From positions 117,543 to 181,542 of the forward strand of contig JAHDWB010000005.1 in NCBI GenBank assembly GCA_023382595.1: 64,000 nt of DNA, written 5' to 3'. The notes beneath the pieces were generated by a model. That model ran no database searches, was not told where the DNA came from, and saw only the letters and a list, made by a program, of their open reading frames with translations. A program made the position numbers and the translations under genes. Origin of the DNA: Anaerolineales bacterium. Its GTDB lineage: Bacteria > Chloroflexota > Anaerolineae > Anaerolineales > Villigracilaceae. Shown piece by piece: positions 61,775-64,000 of this stretch (positions within the stretch are counted from its first letter, which is position 1; every line of letters starts with the position of its first letter).

Positions 61775-62584
61775 ATGGAACCGCTTAAACTGTTAGCCGT
61801 ATTTGCACACCCTGATGACGAATCGATGGGGATGGGCGCCACGCTGGCGAAGTATGCCGCCGAAGGCGTGGAGACGCACCTCGTCTGCGCTTCACGCGGG
61901 GAACGAGGCTGGGGAGGTCCCGCCGAACAGGATCCCGGTCTGGAGGGACTCGGCAGGATCCGCACACAGGAATTGGAGAACGCGGTTGCCCTGCTCGGCA
62001 TGAAGAGCCTGTCCTTCCTCGGCTACGTGGACGGAGACGTGGATCAGGCGCCTCATGCCGAAGCCATCGGCAGGATCGTCACGCACATCCGCCGCATCCG
62101 CCCGCAGGTGGTGGTGACCTTCCCGCATGACGGTATCTACGGGCATCCCGACCATATTGCCATCGGACAGTTCGCAACCGCCGCCATCGTCTGCGCCGCG
62201 GATGCGGATTACAAAGACCCGCAGGACCTGCCATCCCACCGCGTATCGAAGTTGTATTACATGGTGGACAGCGAAGAGTTCGTGCATATGGTCATGCCGT
62301 TCTTCGATGAGATCACCTTCCCCGTGGACGGTCAGATGCGCGAAGAGTCGCCGTGGAAGGAGTGGATGATCACCACGCGCATCGAAACGACCGAATACTG
62401 CCGTACCGCCTGGCGTGCCATCCGTTGCCATCGAACCCAAGTGGGTTCGCTTGGCAGACTCGCCGAATTGGACGAGGACTCCGCCATTCCCATCCTTGCC
62501 AAACAAGGCACCTTCTACCGCGCCTTCAGCCTTGTCAACGGCGGCAGGCAGGTCGAAACGGACTTGTTCGAAGGTTTGCGATAG
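61775..62584 (+). CDS. PIG-L family N-acetylglucosamine deacetylase-like protein
   Basis: The 269-residue protein has the zinc motif AHPDDES (H12, D14-D15) in LAVFAHPDDESMGMGATL and the second zinc site in HPDHIAIGQ. The family includes MshB, BshB and GlcNAc-PI deacetylases, which remove acetyl groups from GlcNAc conjugates, and mycothiol conjugate amidase. A specific substrate cannot be named. GGAGGT precedes the ATG by 5 nt. Confidence 0.88.
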   Translation: MEPLKLLAVFAHPDDESMGMGATLAKYAAEGVETHLVCASRGERGWGGPAEQDPGLEGLGRIRTQELENAVALLGMKSLSFLGYVDGDVDQAPHAEAIGRIVTHIRRIRPQVVVTFPHDGIYGHPDHIAIGQFATAAIVCAADADYKDPQDLPSHRVSKLYYMVDSEEFVHMVMPFFDEITFPVDGQMREESPWKEWMITTRIETTEYCRTAWRAIRCHRTQVGSLGRLAELDEDSAIPILAKQGTFYRAFSLVNGGRQVETDLFEGLR

Positions 62585-62639
62585 ATGGTCCGCTTGCCCA
62601 AATGCGCCCGCCGCAGCCCCCGGTGGAGGTAAAGTTTGA

Positions 62640-62699
62640 TTTGCTATGTACCAAACTTTAATTTGCTAGGTAGCAAAAGTTGGTTTGCTAATTAGCAAA
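62640..62699. repeat. Three palindromic 16-mers at an exact 22-bp spacing
   Basis: TTTGCTATGTACCAAA (62640-62655), TTTGCTAGGTAGCAAA (62662-62677) and TTTGCTAATTAGCAAA (62684-62699) share TTTGCTAnnTAgCAAA symmetry. Starts differ by exactly 22 bases, about two helical turns. A weak fourth copy, TTTTCAAGGGGCGAAA, lies at 62706-62721 and a left half-site TTTGCT at 62727. It looks like a cooperative protein-binding array, but the flanking genes converge, so the target gene is unclear. Confidence 0.8.
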
Positions 62700-62743
62700 T
62701 TCCGGTTTTCAAGGGGCGAAAGTTGCTTTGCTGGTTTGTTCTA

Positions 62744-62771
62744 AAACTGCCATCCGTTCGGATGGCAGTTT
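62744..62771. terminator. Terminator between the PIG-L and SLH genes
   Basis: AAACTGCCATCC and GGATGGCAGTTT form a 12-bp stem with loop GTTC, followed by CTTTTG on the plus strand. It separates the two convergent genes and could work in both directions. Confidence 0.75.
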
Positions 62772-62832
62772 CTTTTGTCCCCTCAGCAAAAGAAGGATGA
62801 AAAATAATTCACTAAAGGACCGCCCTTTGTGG

Positions 62833-63804
62833 TTACGGACGTGCTAGGTCGAAGGTGCGCTGGATGAAGATCGCCATCTGTGCGCGGGTGACGGACTTGT
62901 TGGGGCAGTAGTTGCCGCCGCCGCATCCGCCGGTGATGCCTTCCGCAGCCAGCTGCTCGATCCAAGCCGCAGCCGAATGACCGATCGGGACGTCCAGGAA
63001 CTCGGTGCCGGAGGCAGCGGGCGGGACGTAGTCATCGCCATACTTGGCGCGCAGCAGGAAGATCGCCATCTGGGCGCGGGTGACCGGGCTGCTCGGGCAG
63101 TAGTTGCCGTTGCCACAGCCGCCGGTGATGCCTTCCGCAGCCAGCTGTTCGATCCAAGCCGCAGCCGAGTGGGTGAGCGGAACGTCAGCGAAGACGGTGC
63201 CGGTCGCCGGGGGAGGCGTGTAGGCTTGTCCGTACATGCCGCGCAGCAGGAAGATCGCCATCTGGGCGCGGGTGACGGAGCTGTTCGGGCAGTAGGCAAG
63301 CGGGTTGGTGGAACAGCCGCCGGTGATGCCGGCATAGTAGATGGACTCGATGTAGGACCAGGCGGAGTTCGCCATGGGCACATCGACGAAGGTCGGGAAG
63401 TCGCCGCCTGCGGAGACCGTCACGTTGACCGTGATGTCATCGAAGGCACCGAGCTGGTCGGTGACGCGCACCACAAAGCTGTCCGCGCCGGAGAAGTTCA
63501 GGGTCGGTGCGTAGGCGATGACCTTGGAGTTGCCGTCGCCGGTGGCGGTGGCGGTTCCGTTGCCAGCCTGGGTCTGGATGCTCCAGGTCAGGGTGTGGTC
63601 TTCAGCGTCGGTGGCGTTCAGGGTCAGGGCGAACTTGTCCGGGAAGCCGTTTCCGGGCATGGCGACGAAGACGGACCCGCCTTCGGTGATGACCGGCGCT
63701 TCGTTGCCGTTCGCGCTGGCGCTCCTATGGCTGGACAGGATCAGCATGAGCCCCAGCAGGCACGCGGACACGATCTGACGGAATGTAATGGGTTTTGCGT
63801 TCAT
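62833..63804 (-). CDS. Secreted SLH-domain surface protein with a cadherin-like domain
   Basis: The 323-residue protein has a signal peptide (cleavage near SASANG), a cadherin-like beta domain (about 33-130, TLNATDAEDHTLTWSIQT) and three SLH repeats (about 140-320) with FxDVPxxHSAAAWIEQLA and SVTRAQMAIFLLR. SLH domains anchor proteins to cell-wall polymers. Each repeat has two cysteines in GGC...YCP, probably a disulfide. Two adjacent ATGs (63807, 63804) are possible; AAGGA spacing favours the second. Confidence 0.88.
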   Translation of the reverse strand: MNAKPITFRQIVSACLLGLMLILSSHRSASANGNEAPVITEGGSVFVAMPGNGFPDKFALTLNATDAEDHTLTWSIQTQAGNGTATATGDGNSKVIAYAPTLNFSGADSFVVRVTDQLGAFDDITVNVTVSAGGDFPTFVDVPMANSAWSYIESIYYAGITGGCSTNPLAYCPNSSVTRAQMAIFLLRGMYGQAYTPPPATGTVFADVPLTHSAAAWIEQLAAEGITGGCGNGNYCPSSPVTRAQMAIFLLRAKYGDDYVPPAASGTEFLDVPIGHSAAAWIEQLAAEGITGGCGGGNYCPNKSVTRAQMAIFIQRTFDLARP

Positions 63805-63843
63805 CATATATCCTTTTTTGACCGGCTCTCTTGCCGGTCGCAG

Positions 63844-63873
63844 AAAAACCGCCCTCCGTGGAGGGCGGTTTTT
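63844..63873 (-). terminator. Intrinsic terminator upstream of the SLH gene
   Basis: AAAAACCGCCCTCC and GGAGGGCGGTTTTT form a 14-bp stem with a 2-nt loop and T-runs on both strands. On the minus strand it ends the transcript of the next SLH gene before this one begins. Confidence 0.8.
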
Positions 63874-63930
63874 CCGATCCCCCTTGTACCCCCTGTTCCT
63901 CATTATATATGGATCAAGATTCTTGCTGGT

Positions 63931-63960
63931 CTGGCTGCCGCCCAAGTGGACGGCAGCCAG
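63931..63960 (-). repeat. Hairpin downstream of the edge SLH gene
   Basis: CTGGCTGCCG (63931-63940) and CGGCAGCCAG (63951-63960) form a 10-bp stem with a 10-nt loop, about 20 nt past the stop of the partial gene at the right edge. No T-run follows on the minus strand, so it may protect the mRNA end rather than terminate. Confidence 0.55.
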
Positions 63961-63980
63961 ATTTATTCATTCGTACAAAC

Positions 63981-64000
63981 TTACGGACGTGCTAGGTCGA
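63981..64000 (-). CDS. 3-prime end of a second SLH-protein gene, cut by window edge
   Basis: The last 20 bases are identical to 62833-62852, the end of the SLH gene, and read Asp-Leu-Ala-Arg-Pro-stop in the same frame. A tandem paralogue therefore most likely continues to the right. Only six codons are visible, so the call rests on identity with the neighbour. Confidence 0.6.

Noticed and set aside
62640..62721. Possible CRISPR array
   Set aside because: Units are 16 bp with 6-bp gaps, too short for repeats and spacers, and no cas gene is in the window.

Overview
This 64 kb window looks like chromosomal DNA from a bacterium of the Chloroflexota, most likely class Anaerolineae. The assignment rests on gene content and style rather than a marker gene: fused two-domain lycopene cyclase, CarH-type B12 photoreceptor, DICT protein, BMP-type lipoprotein transporters, SLH and LCP surface proteins, TtuA/TtuB, short intergenic gaps and moderately high G+C. 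No rRNA, tRNA, CRISPR array, intact insertion sequence or prophage was recognised, and no gene-free stretch exceeds 300 bases.

Region 1 (1-26,382, all + strand) is a purine uptake and catabolism region. It holds the end of an 8-oxoguanine/guanine-deaminase-like amidohydrolase, adenine deaminase, two HutC-type GntR regulators, a YgeY-type M20 hydrolase, a histidine-phosphatase-fold protein, YgeW-type carbamoyltransferase, carbamate kinase, two complete BMP-type ABC importers, a molybdenum hydroxylase (FAD subunit plus an XdhD-like fusion of Fe-S and Mo domains) and a threonine-synthase-family PLP enzyme. Together these suggest import of purines, deamination and hydroxylation, ring breakdown, and ATP recovery from carbamoyl phosphate. 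Two GT-C-like membrane proteins are interleaved.

Region 2 (26,392-28,810) carries a dolichol-phosphate-mannose-synthase-like glycosyltransferase and a MATE transporter. Region 3 (28,811-41,009) is a light-response and carotenoid locus. Twelve closely packed minus-strand genes (crtI, carH, degV, DUF1295, three small membrane proteins, DICT, photolyase, alpha/beta hydrolase, cytochrome P450, lycopene cyclase) diverge from crtB across a symmetric promoter whose two -35 boxes lie in the arms of a 16-bp inverted repeat. A REPIN-like pair of inverted repeats sits between the P450 and cyclase genes.

Region 4 (41,138-53,805) is mostly housekeeping and surface genes: SGNH esterase, methylmalonyl-CoA epimerase, tilS, a tyrosine recombinase homologue that has lost its catalytic residues, LCP and LysM proteins, a histidine kinase lacking its phosphoacceptor histidine, a TPR protein, a lipoprotein, mtaB and folD. 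Region 5 (53,868-64,000) has a GH25/SH3/phosphodiester-glycosidase protein, yraN, a GT4 glycosyltransferase, ttuB-ttuA, a Ser/Thr kinase diverging from an FHA-winged-helix regulator, a flavin/PLP-oxidase-fold protein, a PIG-L deacetylase, and an SLH protein followed at the right edge by the end of a tandem paralogue. A 22-bp-periodic array of palindromic sites lies at 62,640-62,699.
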